From Nocardioides ungokensis (GTDB lineage Bacteria; Actinomycetota; Actinomycetes; Propionibacteriales; Nocardioidaceae), in assembly GCF_013466985.1 (NCBI RefSeq), contig NZ_CP059164.1:2489001-2553000 (forward strand): DNA of 64,000 bases. Reading direction: 5' to 3'. Position 1 is the first letter of the stretch. Every line of letters starts with the position of its first letter. A program made the translations under genes and the position numbers. Below are positions 32,019 to 43,935 of the stretch, piece after piece. The notes beneath the pieces were generated by a model that was not told the DNA's origin, did not search any database, and worked only from the letters and a program-made list of their open reading frames with translations.

Positions 32019-32274
32019 AGCACCATCTCCAGTTCTCCCCCGGCTCAATCGAACGCACAATGACGTGGCTCGTCGTGGCGGCGTGAGCGCGCGCGTGTCG
32101 CATCGGTGAGGAGTCGCAGCAGCCGACCTGGCCACAGGTCAGGCACTGGCGCAGGTGCACCCATGGGGTGCCAAGCTGCACGCACTCCGCGCAGACGCGC
32201 CGGGCGGGTGGCGGCACGGGCCGGATGACTCGTAGGTGCGGGTCGGCGCCGACGCGCGTCGGGTTGGCAGTCAT
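31996..32274 (-). CDS. UBP-type zinc-finger protein
   Basis: 92 aa. A ZnF-UBP-like domain spans most of the protein: CAECVQLG, then CLTCGQVGCCDSS and a histidine cluster (RHARAHAATTSHVIVRS), ending in NWRWCYVDE. In eukaryotes this fold binds ubiquitin tails. In actinobacteria it is found as a stand-alone protein beside thioredoxin and TrxR-like genes with no known role. Its ATG overlaps the trx stop (ATGA). Confidence 0.82.
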   Translation of the reverse strand: MTANPTRVGADPHLRVIRPVPPPARRVCAECVQLGTPWVHLRQCLTCGQVGCCDSSPMRHARAHAATTSHVIVRSIEPGENWRWCYVDEQFV

Positions 32275-32719
32275 GACGCCCCCTTCGGGAGCTTGGACTC
32301 GAGCCAGGAGCGCAGCTGGTGCTCCGGAAGGGCGCCGATCTGTTTGTCGACCATCTTGCCGTGGTCGAGGAGGACCAACGTCGGGATCGACAGGACCTCG
32401 AACCGCCGGCTCACAGTCGGGTTCTCGTCAGCGTTGACCTTGACCAGCTTGAGGTTTCCGGCCAGTTCCCCGGCCAGCTTCTCCAGGGCCGGGCTCACCA
32501 TCCGGCAGGGGCCGCACCACGGAGCCCACACATCGACCAGCACAGGCAGGCTCGACTCGTCCACGACGGCGTGGAACTCGTCGTCGTTCGCGTCCACCAC
32601 CCAGCGCAGCGGAGTGCTGCACTTCCCGCAGCGTGGCGTGCCCTCGGCAACCGCCGGAACGCGGTTCTTCGCTCCGCAGTTGCCGCACTCGACCTTCGTC
32701 GACTTCTGGGTGGTCGCGG

Positions 32720-32723
<4 letters not shown>
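32271..32723 (-). CDS. Thioredoxin with N-terminal zinc ribbon (Trx2 type)
   Basis: 150 aa. The N-terminal zinc ribbon has CGNCGAKN and CGKC, then a thioredoxin fold with active site WCGPC in [13 protein letters not shown] and the cis-proline SIPTLVLL. Resembles heat- and oxidant-responsive Trx2/TrxC. It overlaps clpB upstream and the zinc-finger gene downstream (both ATGA), so it is translationally coupled in the chaperone operon. Confidence 0.9.
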
Positions 32724-35343
<2,620 letters not shown>

Positions 35344-35353
<10 letters not shown>

Positions 35354-35664
35354 GGAGCGCCTCCTCGTCGTGACATTCGCCGTTGCGTCTTCTCCAGCTC
35401 CGCGATCCGGTCGAGCAGCTCGACGACCAGCCCGATGGCGGAGTAGCCGAGGTTCAGACTCATCCGCAGCCGCTGGATCCTGGCCATCTCTCTCACCTGG
35501 GAGGGGTCGAACCACAAGCGCCCCTGCGCGTCGCGGGTGACTTCCAGCAGTCCGAGGGCAACCAGGCGGCGCACCAGCTCGGGATGTACGCCGGTCACCT
35601 GCGCATAGCTGTCGAGACTGAGCCGGTAGGGCCGAGCGAGGGCGAAGTGCGTGACCGCAGTCAT
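35344..35664 (-). CDS. cbpM: CbpM-like modulator of a DnaJ/CbpA protein
   Basis: 106 aa. The start [16 protein letters not shown] and [16 protein letters not shown] resemble a MerR-like winged helix, followed by a coiled coil ([20 protein letters not shown]). This architecture and its place directly after dnaJ fit CbpM, which binds and inhibits the J domain of CbpA. It could alternatively be a HspR-type repressor, but it lacks the usual HspR N-terminus. Overlaps dnaJ (ATGA) and clpB (10 bp). Confidence 0.72.
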
Positions 35665-36636
35665 CGTCTGCTCCTCGCCTCGAAGCTGGACACCTTCGCG
35701 AGCTCCTCGAAGAGCCGCCGCTCGTCGTCGGTGAGGGTCCCCGGCACGCGGATCTGCAGCTCGGCGTAGAAGTTCCCCGGCTTGCCTCGCCTGTTGGGAG
35801 CCCACGGCCCTTGAGCCGCAACCGGCGGTGGCTCGACGAGCCGGCCGGGACCTTCACCGTGGCGGCGCCACTGGGAGTGTCGACGGAGATGGAAGCGCCC
35901 AGGGCTGCCTCCCACGGAGCGACCGGCAGGAGCACGTGCAGGTCGCGACCCTCGACCCGGTAACGCGGGTGGTCGGCGATCCGGACCACCAGGTAGAGGT
36001 CTCCGGCCGCCGCCGAACCGCCGCCCTGCCCGCCCTGGCCTCGCAGCCGGATGCGCTGACCGTCGACCACGCCGGACGGGATGGTGACGTCAAGCGTGCG
36101 AGGGCCGTCGGGGCCGCTGATCGTCAAGCTGCGCTCGGTGCCGTGGTAAGCCTCTTCGACGGACACCTCCACCTCGGCCTCGTGGTCGGAGCCCGGGACC
36201 GGGCCCGGCCCCCAGCCGGTCCTGCCCCGACCGCCTCGCCCCCGCCCGCCGAAGATGCCCCCGAGCAGGTCCTCGATGTCGACGTCGTCGCCGAAGTCGC
36301 CTGCTCCGAAACCTCCCGACGGCCCGCCCCCGACGACCAGCGGCCACGCGCCCCCGCACCGGCGTCGGCGTACGTCCGGGCTTGGCGCCAGGCGGCCGGA
36401 TCCGTGTCGGGAGGGACGCGTCGGAAGTCCTCGCCAAAGGCGTCGTAGCGGCGACGCAGCTCCGGATCCGACAGCACGTCGTAGGCCTCGGCGATCTCCT
36501 TGAACCGCTCCTCGGCCTCGGAGTGCTTGTTGACATCGGGGTGGTGCTGCCGCGCGAGCCTGCGGTAAGCCCGCTGGATGTCGGCCGGTTCGGCATCGCG
36601 GGAGATTCCGAGGACCTCGTAGAAGTCTTGGGCCAT
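35661..36636 (-). CDS. DnaJ/CbpA-type co-chaperone, two frameshifts
   Basis: J domain at the N-terminus with HPD in [19 protein letters not shown] Gly-rich linker ([16 protein letters not shown]) and C-terminal substrate-binding domains ([40 protein letters not shown]) follow; the zinc-finger domain of classical DnaJ is absent, as in CbpA. Frames change near 36345 and near 35800, and the end reads [16 protein letters not shown] in the third frame. All blocks align with CbpA (about 320 aa). Its ATG shares bases with the grpE stop (TGATG). Confidence 0.83.
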
Positions 36637-37181
36637 CAGGATGCCCTGGTGGCCACCACGACCGCGGCCGGCCGCAGGAGCTTGTCATCCGGCCCGTAGC
36701 CGGGACGCACGACCTGAGCCACCGTGCCGGGCACCAGCCCCTCACCGGACATCGTGCTGACCGCCTCGTGCACGGCCGGGTTGAACGCCCGGCCGTTGTC
36801 GTCGCGACGCGGGTAGCCGAGGTCGGCCAGGACGCCGACCGCCTGCGCCAGCACGGCACGGACGCCCTCGACCACAGCCTCGGGTCGGACGACGCGTGCT
36901 CGAGCGCCCGCTCGAGGTTGTCCAGGACGGGTAGCCACATGGTTGCCACGGCCGCCCGTTCCTGCTCGCGGCCGGACCACGTCGCGCGCGCAACGCTTGC
37001 GGAAGTTGTCCAGCTCGGCAGCCGTCCGCCGCCAGGCATCCTCCAGCTCCGCGATCTGGCGCGCCTGGTCGACGTGCTCGGCCGCGTCGTCGACGTGCTC
37101 CTGGGTCTCGTTCGCCGGAGCCTCGTCGCTTCCTGTCCCGTTCGAAGGGGCCTCGGTCGTCGGTGCCTCGTGGTCGGACAT
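36636..37181 (-). CDS. grpE: Nucleotide exchange factor GrpE, two compensating frameshifts
   Basis: 181 aa. Acidic N-terminus, then a coiled-coil start ([21 protein letters not shown]). The middle should read [19 protein letters not shown], which is found in another frame between about 36975 and 36885. After this the first frame resumes with a beta domain ([24 protein letters not shown]). Two nearby opposite indels explain it. GrpE releases ADP from DnaK; the gene lies 5 bp after dnaK. Confidence 0.83.
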   Translation of the reverse strand: MSDHEAPTTEAPSNGTGSDEAPANETQEHVDDAAEHVDQARQIAELEDAWRRTAAELDNFRKRCARDVVRPRAGTGGRGNHVATRPGQPRAGARARVVRPEAVVEGVRAVLAQAVGVLADLGYPRRDDNGRAFNPAVHEAVSTMSGEGLVPGTVAQVVRPGYGPDDKLLRPAAVVVATRAS

Positions 37182-37186
37182 GGCCG

Positions 37187-39078
37187 TCAGTGAGCGGTGA
37201 ACTCGGCGTCGATGACGTCGTCGTCATCGCTCGCAGACGTATCAGCGGAGGCGCTGGCCGACCCTTCGGAAGATCCGCCGCCACCTCGTGACGGAGCGCT
37301 CAGCGCCTGGCTCATCTGGTGGAGCTCCCCGGTCAGGGCGCGGAGGCGGTCGACGGCTTCGTCGCCCTCGACCGCCTGTCGGGCCTCCTCGACAAGCATC
37401 TCGGCACGGGCGCGGTCGTGCTGGGGCACGGACGTCCCGCCTTCTTCGAGTGCCTTGCGCACCTGATAGGCCACAGAGTCGAGCTCGTTGCGAGCATCGA
37501 CCCGTTCGCGCAGTGCGGCGTCCTCACCGCGGTGAGTCTCGGCGTCCTGGATCATCCGGTCGACCTCCTCCTGGCTGAGCGTGGAGGTCTCGCTGATGGT
37601 CACCTGCTGCTCGGCACCGGTCTCCTTGTCGCGCGCCGAGACGTGCAGGATGCCGTTGGCGTCGATGTCGAAGGTCACCTCGATCTGGGGCACCCCGCGG
37701 GGCGCGGGACGGATGTTCTCCAGACGGAACCGAGCCAGCACGCGGTTGTCGGCCGCTCTCTCCCGCTCGCCTTGGAGGACGACGACGTCGACCGCGGACT
37801 GGTTGTCCTCCGCAGTGCTGAAGATCTCGGTCCGCCGAGCCGGGATGGTGGTGTTGCGCTCGATGACCTTGGTCATCACCCCGCCCATCGTCTCCAGCCC
37901 CAGCGACAGGGGCGTGACGTCGAGGAGCAGCACATCCTTGACATCGCCCTTGATGATCGCCGCCTGGACAGCCGCGCCGATGGCGACGACCTCATCCGGT
38001 TGACGGTCATGTTGGGGTCCTTCCCGCCGGTCAGGCGGCGTACCAATGCCTGCACGGCCGGGATCCGCGTCGAGCCGCCAACGAGGATGACCTCGTCGAT
38101 GTCGTCGGCGGTCACCTTGGCGTCCTCCATGGCCTGCTTGACCGGGCCGAGGCAGCGCTCGATGAGATCGGCGGTGAGCTGCTCGAACGTCGACCTCATC
38201 AGGTTGACGTTGAGGTGCTTGGGCCCGGAGGAGTCCGCGGTGACGAAAGGAAGGTTGACAGCGGTCTGGGTGACCGCCGAAAGCTCCACCTTGGCCTTCT
38301 CGGCAGCCTCGAAGAGACGCTGCAGGGCCTGGGAGTCGTCACGGAGGTCTATTCCGTTGGACTTCTTGAACTCGTCGGCCAGGTAGTCGACGATGCGGCG
38401 GTCGAAGTCGTCGCCGCCGAGATGCGTGTCCCCGGCCGTCGACCGGACCTCGACCACGCCCTCTCCCACGGTCAGGATGCTCACGTCGAACGTGCCGCCG
38501 CCGAGGTCGAAAACCAGCACGGTCTCGTTCTCGAGCTTGTCCATACCGTAGGCGAGGGCTGCAGCCGTCGGCTCGTTGATGATCCGGAGAACCTCGAGCC
38601 CGGCGATCTTGCCGGCGTCCTTGGTGGCCTGTCGCTGCGCGTCGCTGAAGTGCGCCGGGACGGTGATGACCGCCTCGGTCACCCGCTCGCCGAGGAACTT
38701 CCCAGCGTCGTCGACCAGCTTCCGAAGTACCTGCGCCGAGATCTCCTCCGGCGCGTAGAGCTTGCCGTTCACTTGGAAACGCGCCGCGCCGTCGGGGCCG
38801 GAGACCACGTCGAACGAGACGGTCGTCAACTCGCTGCTGACCTCGTCGTCCTTGCGTCCGATGAAGCGCTTGGCGGAGTAGATGGTCCCTTTCGGGTTCA
38901 AGATCGCTTGGCGTCGGGCCATCTGGCCGACCAGCCGCTCGCCGTTCTCCAGGAACGCGACCACCGACGGCGTCGTCCGGTTGCCCTCCGCGTTGGGGAT
39001 GACCTGCGGCTGGCCCCCTTCCATCGCCGCGATCACCGAGTTCGTCGTTCCCAGGTCGATGCCGACTGCCCTGCCCAT
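37187..39078 (-). CDS. dnaK: Molecular chaperone DnaK (Hsp70), one frameshift
   Basis: About 630 aa. The ATPase domain starts [10 protein letters not shown], with [12 protein letters not shown] and [12 protein letters not shown]. The substrate domain has [15 protein letters not shown] and ends in a [12 protein letters not shown] acidic tail with [13 protein letters not shown]. The break near 37995 needs one C (coding strand GTCAACCGGATGAGG, expected [12 protein letters not shown]). ATG 39078 ([14 protein letters not shown]) was chosen over ATG 39102. No CIRCE or HAIR operator is visible just upstream. First gene of the stress operon. Confidence 0.92.
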
Positions 39079-39181
39079 GACCACTCCATTCGCCGGAAGC
39101 ACTTGTCCCGGCCATGCTTGCCGTGGCGCACGTCACCTGCATCCCGCGAACGGGTGCACTTGGCAGCCGGATCGCCTCCGA

Positions 39182-40055
39182 CTAGCCGGTGGAGACGCGA
39201 TGCCGCAGGGCCAGCACGGTCAGCTCGACTCGCGAGTGGATGTGGAGCTTGAGGTAGATGTGCTTGAGGTGGGCGTCCACGGTGTGGCGAGAGACGGAGA
39301 GATCCTCGGCGATCCTGCGGTTGGTTATCCCCCCGGAAATGCGGGAGGCAACCCGCAGCTCGGCATCGGTGAGCGACGACCACTCGTTGTCCGTTCCCCC
39401 CTCGCCGTCCGCGTCTACCTTGACCAAGGGATACCGGGTTGCCGCGGCAACACTGGCTGCCGGCGGGTACTCCGTCGCGTCCATGTAATAGGGGTTGTCG
39501 ATCACCGTCCGGTCCAGCAGGACCTTGGGATGGGTGTGAAGTACTTCGACGAGCATGTCGGCCCCGAACTTCTTCAAGTCGTAGAGGCACATGAAGATGG
39601 CGGGAACCTGTTCGACGACGCGGTTGAGAGCCGACTCATAGAGGAACAGGTCGTCGCAGCCCGGGGCCCAGGGCATGTCCCACGACATCTCACCGGCGGC
39701 CCGGAGCAGGTCGAAGTCGTTTGCGATCGCCGCGTCCACGCTCTCGGAGAGGAACTGCATCATCTCGTCGACGCTGAACTCACCCGAGCGGAGATAGGCG
39801 TCAGATGCTCGTGCGACGTCGAGCTGCGCCGATCGTCGAGAGTACTCCGGGCCGGGCTGTCCCACGAGCCGATCCCTGACCAGCGCCGGCTCGACATCGT
39901 CGATCAGGCACAAACACTTGTCGCCGTGGCGCAGCCCTCGTCGAGGAAGGGAATCAACAGCCCGTCGCGCTCGGCTGGGCCCGAGTAGAGCCCGCAGAAG
40001 TGCGTTCCTGGGCTGACACCTCCGACCCCGGGGATCCCGAGCTCAGACTGTTCAT
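39182..40055 (-). CDS. MEDS sensory domain with LuxR-type DNA-binding domain, frameshifted N-terminus
   Basis: The C-terminal 65 residues form a LuxR/GerE helix-turn-helix (LTDAELRVASRISGG, NRRIAEDLSVSRHTVDAHLK). The region before is a MEDS (DcmR-type) sensory domain: THFCGLYSGPAERDGLLIPF, found upstream of the main open frame, then HGDKCLCLIDDVEP. Joining them requires one base near 39937 and probably one near 40020; ATG 40055 is the best start. About 290 aa. It lies upstream of dnaK on the same strand and is a plausible regulator of the stress operon. Confidence 0.7.
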
Positions 40056-40305
40056 GGTGGCCACCGTTCGCCGATGCCGAGGGAGAGATTCGACACTACG
40101 CGCATTCGGCACAGGTAGCCGGGATGTTCCGGGTTATCTTCCGGAAGGTGGAAAGTACGGTGGAGCGTGCTCGCAAACGGGCATCCGAACGTTTCCCGGG
40201 GCGCTCGACCAAGGTTGAGGCAGCGGACAGGGGACGGGGACGGATGTCGTATGTCGCGTTGCTCGACCGGGGGTCTTCTGTGGCCGCGGTGGGTACCGAA
40301 CCCAT

Positions 40306-41317
40306 GTGGAGCCGATCCGGGTTGGACTTGTGGCTGATCCTGCCTCGCCGACCGCGATCGCACGTCGTATGTCGGACCTGGACCCGCCCGACCATGGCGA
40401 GGCCTGGGACATCACGGTTGTGAGTGAACCGTTCACCACCGGCTCCGAGGACGTCGGGATTGCGGTGGGTCGGCTGCAAGCCCGGGCCCGTGAACAAGAC
40501 TGGGATCTTGTCGTCGGCCTGACCGAGCTTCCGCTCCACGACCACGAGGGTCGGCACCTGCTGGTCCAGACCGATCCGGAGCAACGGACCGCGGTCTTGT
40601 CACTGCCTGCGCTCGGCGGACTCCGTATGCACTCCCGCGCCCGCCGGGCGGTGCGCTCGCTGGTCAGCGGCATGGCGAACCCGGAGGCGGACGAGGGGCA
40701 CCGGGTGGCTCTCCCGCCTGTGCGCGGCCGCTGGCGCCTGCTCATGGGCATGGTCCTCGCCAACCGTCCGTGGCTGTTGGTTCCCGGGCTGAAGTCGGCG
40801 CTCGTGGCGGCGCTGGCGACCGGCGCCGTGGCCACGGTCAACTCGACGGTCTGGGTGCTGGCGAACTCCTTGTCGTGGTGGCGGCTGGTGGTCGCGACGA
40901 TCGCCTCGATCGCTCTCGTCGTCGCCTGGCTGGTGATCGATGGCGAACTGTGGGATCGCCCCGAGGACGACTCCCCGCGGTCGCGGCACAGGTCGCGCTT
41001 GTACAACGCCCTCGACCCTGCTGACCTTGATGACCGGTGTGCTCATCTGTTACGTGGCGCTCTACGTCGTGAATCTGGCGTGGGCGTTGTTCGTCCTCGA
41101 CCCCGATCTGATGGGGGGCTACCTCAACGCCCGGCTCGGCTACGGCGACCTGTTCGTGCTGGCCTGGTTCGTCGCGTCTGCAGCAACCGTCGGCGGTGGC
41201 CTCGGGTCCGGCCTGGAGTCAGACGAAGCGATTCGTGCCGCCGCCTATTCCAAGCGCGAGGAGGACCGGCGCGAGCGCCTCGCAGGCGACCCGAACCCTG
41301 GACGATCCGCCCGTTGA
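40306..41317 (+). CDS. Integral membrane protein of unknown function, one frameshift
   Basis: About 337 aa. A soluble N-terminal half (VGLVADPASPTAIARRMSDL, VVGLTELPLHDHEGRHLL) is followed by about four to five membrane helices (ALATGAVATVNSTVWVLA, TIASIALVVAWLVI and GVLICYVALYVVNLAWALFV). The frame break near 41020 lies in a CCC run; dropping one C joins RLYNAS to TLLTLMTGVL. The C-terminus is charged (KREEDRRERLAG). No known family or catalytic motif. Divergent from the MEDS-LuxR gene. Confidence 0.65.
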
Positions 41318-41430
41318 CGGCCGGATACTCGGAGGCCGAACGCACCGCGGGCGGGCCGTCACGGCCGGATCGGCAGCCATCGCGCGACACGACCCAGCTG
41401 GACGCGCTGACCGAGGTCGTCCCTGGGTCG

Positions 41431-42283
41431 TCAGGTGCACAGCCGTTCGCCTTCGGGACCGCCCGTCTTGGACAAGCCGGCCGACCACGCGGTCGCCACG
41501 GACTGCCACGGCGCCGGCCCGGGCGTGCGCTCGACCGACAGCTCGAGGCAGGCCGTCAGGCCACCCCCGCGCCTGTCGGTGAGGGTCAGCCGGCCGCCGT
41601 GCGAGCCCGCGACCGTGGCGGCCACAGCCAGCCCGAGACCCCGGCCGCCGTCGACGAGTCGGGCACAGCCGTCCTCCCGCTCGAAAGGTCTAGTGAGGCG
41701 TTCCCGGTCGCGCGGGTTTGATGCCGCGTTCCCCTGTCTCGGATGCAACACTGACCGATCCTTCGCTGCCGGTTACGGAGACGTCGACGGTTGCGCCGCC
41801 GCCGGCGAGTGGCGCGAGCGCGTTGTCGAGCAGTTCACCCACCGCGCGACGCACGTGATGCCGGTCGATGGAGCAGACGTGGACCTCGTCTGTCTCCACC
41901 TGCAGCCGGATCCCCTGCCGGTGTGCACTGGGCCGGTAGTCGGCAACGACGTCGCTCACCAACCCCATGAGGTCGACCTCCCTCCGGGCGGTCCTGTCGG
42001 CGCACGCAATGTCAACCAGCTCACAGATGCCCAGCACGACGTCCTGGAGTCTCCCCCCGGCTCGCTGCAGGCACTCGATCGAGTGACGTGCCTCGTCGGG
42101 AAGGTCGAGATGCCCCTCCCCGAGGAGCTCGGCGTGGCCGAGCATTGCCGTCAACGGGGTCCGCAGGTGGTGGTTCACCGTCTCGGCGAGGGAACGCGCC
42201 GGGTCGTGAGACGCTGGTCGACCGCCCACCGTCATCGGTCCCCTCGGGGCGGTGGGACCCGAGGCTGCCTGCCTGTCCGACAT
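41431..42283 (-). CDS. Orphan sensor histidine kinase, one frameshift
   Basis: About 284 aa. Starts at ATG 42283 with the strong ribosome site AAAGGAGGGG. After about 35 residues comes the H box (AETVNHHLRTPLTAMLGHAE), followed by a dimerisation helix pair. Next come the N box ELLDNALAPLAGGG of the HATPase domain and, after the frame break near 41715, the G box (GGRGLGLAVAATVAGSHGG). No membrane or PAS segment is seen, so it is cytoplasmic. No response regulator is adjacent; the AraC gene upstream is divergent. Confidence 0.78.
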
Positions 42284-42351
42284 TCGTCCCCTCCTTTCGA
42301 CGCGGCTTCGCCCGTAGTCCTGGCCCGACACGCTCCGGTGGTGAAGTCCGT

Positions 42352-42391
42352 CGGCGCCTTGCCCCGTGCGGGGGGTTGGGGCAAGGCGCCG
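42352..42391. other. Strong hairpin in a divergent intergenic region
   Basis: Perfect 14-bp inverted repeat CGGCGCCTTGCCCC / GGGGCAAGGCGCCG with a 12-base G-rich loop. It looks like a terminator, but both neighbouring genes point away from it. A small RNA, an attenuator or a remnant of a lost gene are possible. Confidence 0.6.
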
Positions 42392-42577
42392 ATGAGAGCC
42401 TCGGAACGGAGCCCTCGACACGAGAATGACGCAAGTTGGCAGCCCTGTCGGCGATCCTCCGGACGTCCCGCGCATTCCGGCCACGAGGCCGCGTCCAGCG
42501 GCCCCGGGTCCACCGTTGGGGCTTGGCCCTGTCACCTACGATGGCTGTCGGAACCGGGCCGGCTCACCATCTCGGAG

Positions 42578-42601
42578 CTCGGCGGTAGTTCCACCGCCGA
42601 G
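42578..42601. promoter_or_regulatory. 9-bp dyad upstream of the AraC-family gene
   Basis: Inverted repeat CTCGGCGGT / ACCGCCGAG with a 6-base loop, about 60 bases before the start codon. It could be an operator or a 5'-leader hairpin. Function is inferred from position only. Confidence 0.4.
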
Positions 42602-42661
42602 TTGACGACCGGGGGCGATCCGCTCCGCTGTGCGACTCGGGACATGGCAGGGAGAACGACG

Positions 42662-43693
42662 ATGGACGGCGACACCGCCGTACGCCAGAAACCGGCGTCT
42701 GACGGGCACGAAGGCGCACGGCAGGAGAAGCATTACACGCGCCGGACGACCGACGACCGGGACGAGGCGGAGCAGCTCATCTCCGAGCTCTACCTGCCCC
42801 ACCGCCTGGATCTCTCCCGCGGCTCGGCACCCCTGGAGATGGACCTGTCCGGCCTGCGCCTGGGCGCGCTCACGGCCGGACGACTGTCGTACGGTCGCCG
42901 GCTACGACTGCGCACCGCGGATGCGGAGAACTTCCACGTGAATCTCCCAGTTCGGGGTCGTGCGGCTTCACGGAGCGGGTCCGGCGAACCGGTGGCGACG
43001 CGTCCGGGCGAGGGCCTCATCTTCTCGCCCGGGGCCCCTGCCGAGATCTCGTGGTCGGCAGACTGCGAACAGCTCTGCCTGATGATTCCGCGTGCCTGCC
43101 TGGAGGCAGAGCTCGAGCACCTGCTCGGCCGGACGCTGGGGCGCCGACTGAGCTTCGAGTTCCAGGCAGAGCTGCAGAGCCCCGTGGGGCGACGCCTCCA
43201 GTCGGTGTTGGACCTGGTCATCGACGAGCTCGACCACCCGACCGACCTCGGCACGAACCCTGTCGTCGGCCGACACATCGAGGGCCTGGTGCTCGACGCG
43301 CTCCTACTCGGTCAGCCCCACAACCACAGTGACACCGCCACCCGACCGGGTCGCAGGGGTCCGGGCGCAGCGATCCGGCGCGCCATCGAGATCGTCGAGG
43401 AACGGCCTGGCGAGCCGTGGTCGACGGTCCGCCTTGCCACCGAGGTGCACCTGAGCGCGCGGGCGCTGCAGGAAGGGTTCAGCCGAGATCTGGGCACACC
43501 GCCGATGACCTACCTTCGCCAGGTGCGACTGCGTCGCGCCCACGAAGCACTCCGGAACTCGATGCGCGACACCACGACCGTCCGCGCCGTGGCCACCAGC
43601 TTCGGCTTCATGCACATGGGGCGTTTCGCCGCCGCCTATCGAGACGCCTTCGGCGAGAGCCCGTCGGAGACGCTGAACCGCCACCTGTCCTGA
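42662..43693 (+). CDS. AraC-family transcriptional regulator
   Basis: 343 aa. The N-terminal half is the AraC-binding-like domain (AENFHVNLPVRGRA, FSPGAPAEISW). The C-terminal 100 residues hold the double helix-turn-helix with STVRLATEVHLSARALQEGF and VRAVATSFGFMHMGRFAAAYRDAFGESP. ATG 42662 has GGGAGA about 9 bases upstream; ATG 42644 is an alternative. Preceded by two hairpins. Its neighbour downstream is a UvrA2-type ATPase, a possible target. Confidence 0.87.
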   Translation: MDGDTAVRQKPASDGHEGARQEKHYTRRTTDDRDEAEQLISELYLPHRLDLSRGSAPLEMDLSGLRLGALTAGRLSYGRRLRLRTADAENFHVNLPVRGRAASRSGSGEPVATRPGEGLIFSPGAPAEISWSADCEQLCLMIPRACLEAELEHLLGRTLGRRLSFEFQAELQSPVGRRLQSVLDLVIDELDHPTDLGTNPVVGRHIEGLVLDALLLGQPHNHSDTATRPGRRGPGAAIRRAIEIVEERPGEPWSTVRLATEVHLSARALQEGFSRDLGTPPMTYLRQVRLRRAHEALRNSMRDTTTVRAVATSFGFMHMGRFAAAYRDAFGESPSETLNRHLS

Positions 43694-43935
43694 CCGGTTG
43701 ACGTTCCCGTCGCCCGGCGGAGCTGTGGCACTCGTGCACGACACAGGCCCGCGATCCTCCTGCCCGACCGGGGACGCCGCACGTTTCACCGGCTCGCGAC
43801 GTGGAACGAGCGCCGGGAGGACGGCCTCCTGGGCGGGCGACGACGTTCCCGGAGGTCGCCGAGCGCATGGAGCGACTCTTCGCTCGGATTGGCTGCGGTG
43901 CGGGTGCGCACGTCCCCATTGGGTACGAAGCGCGC

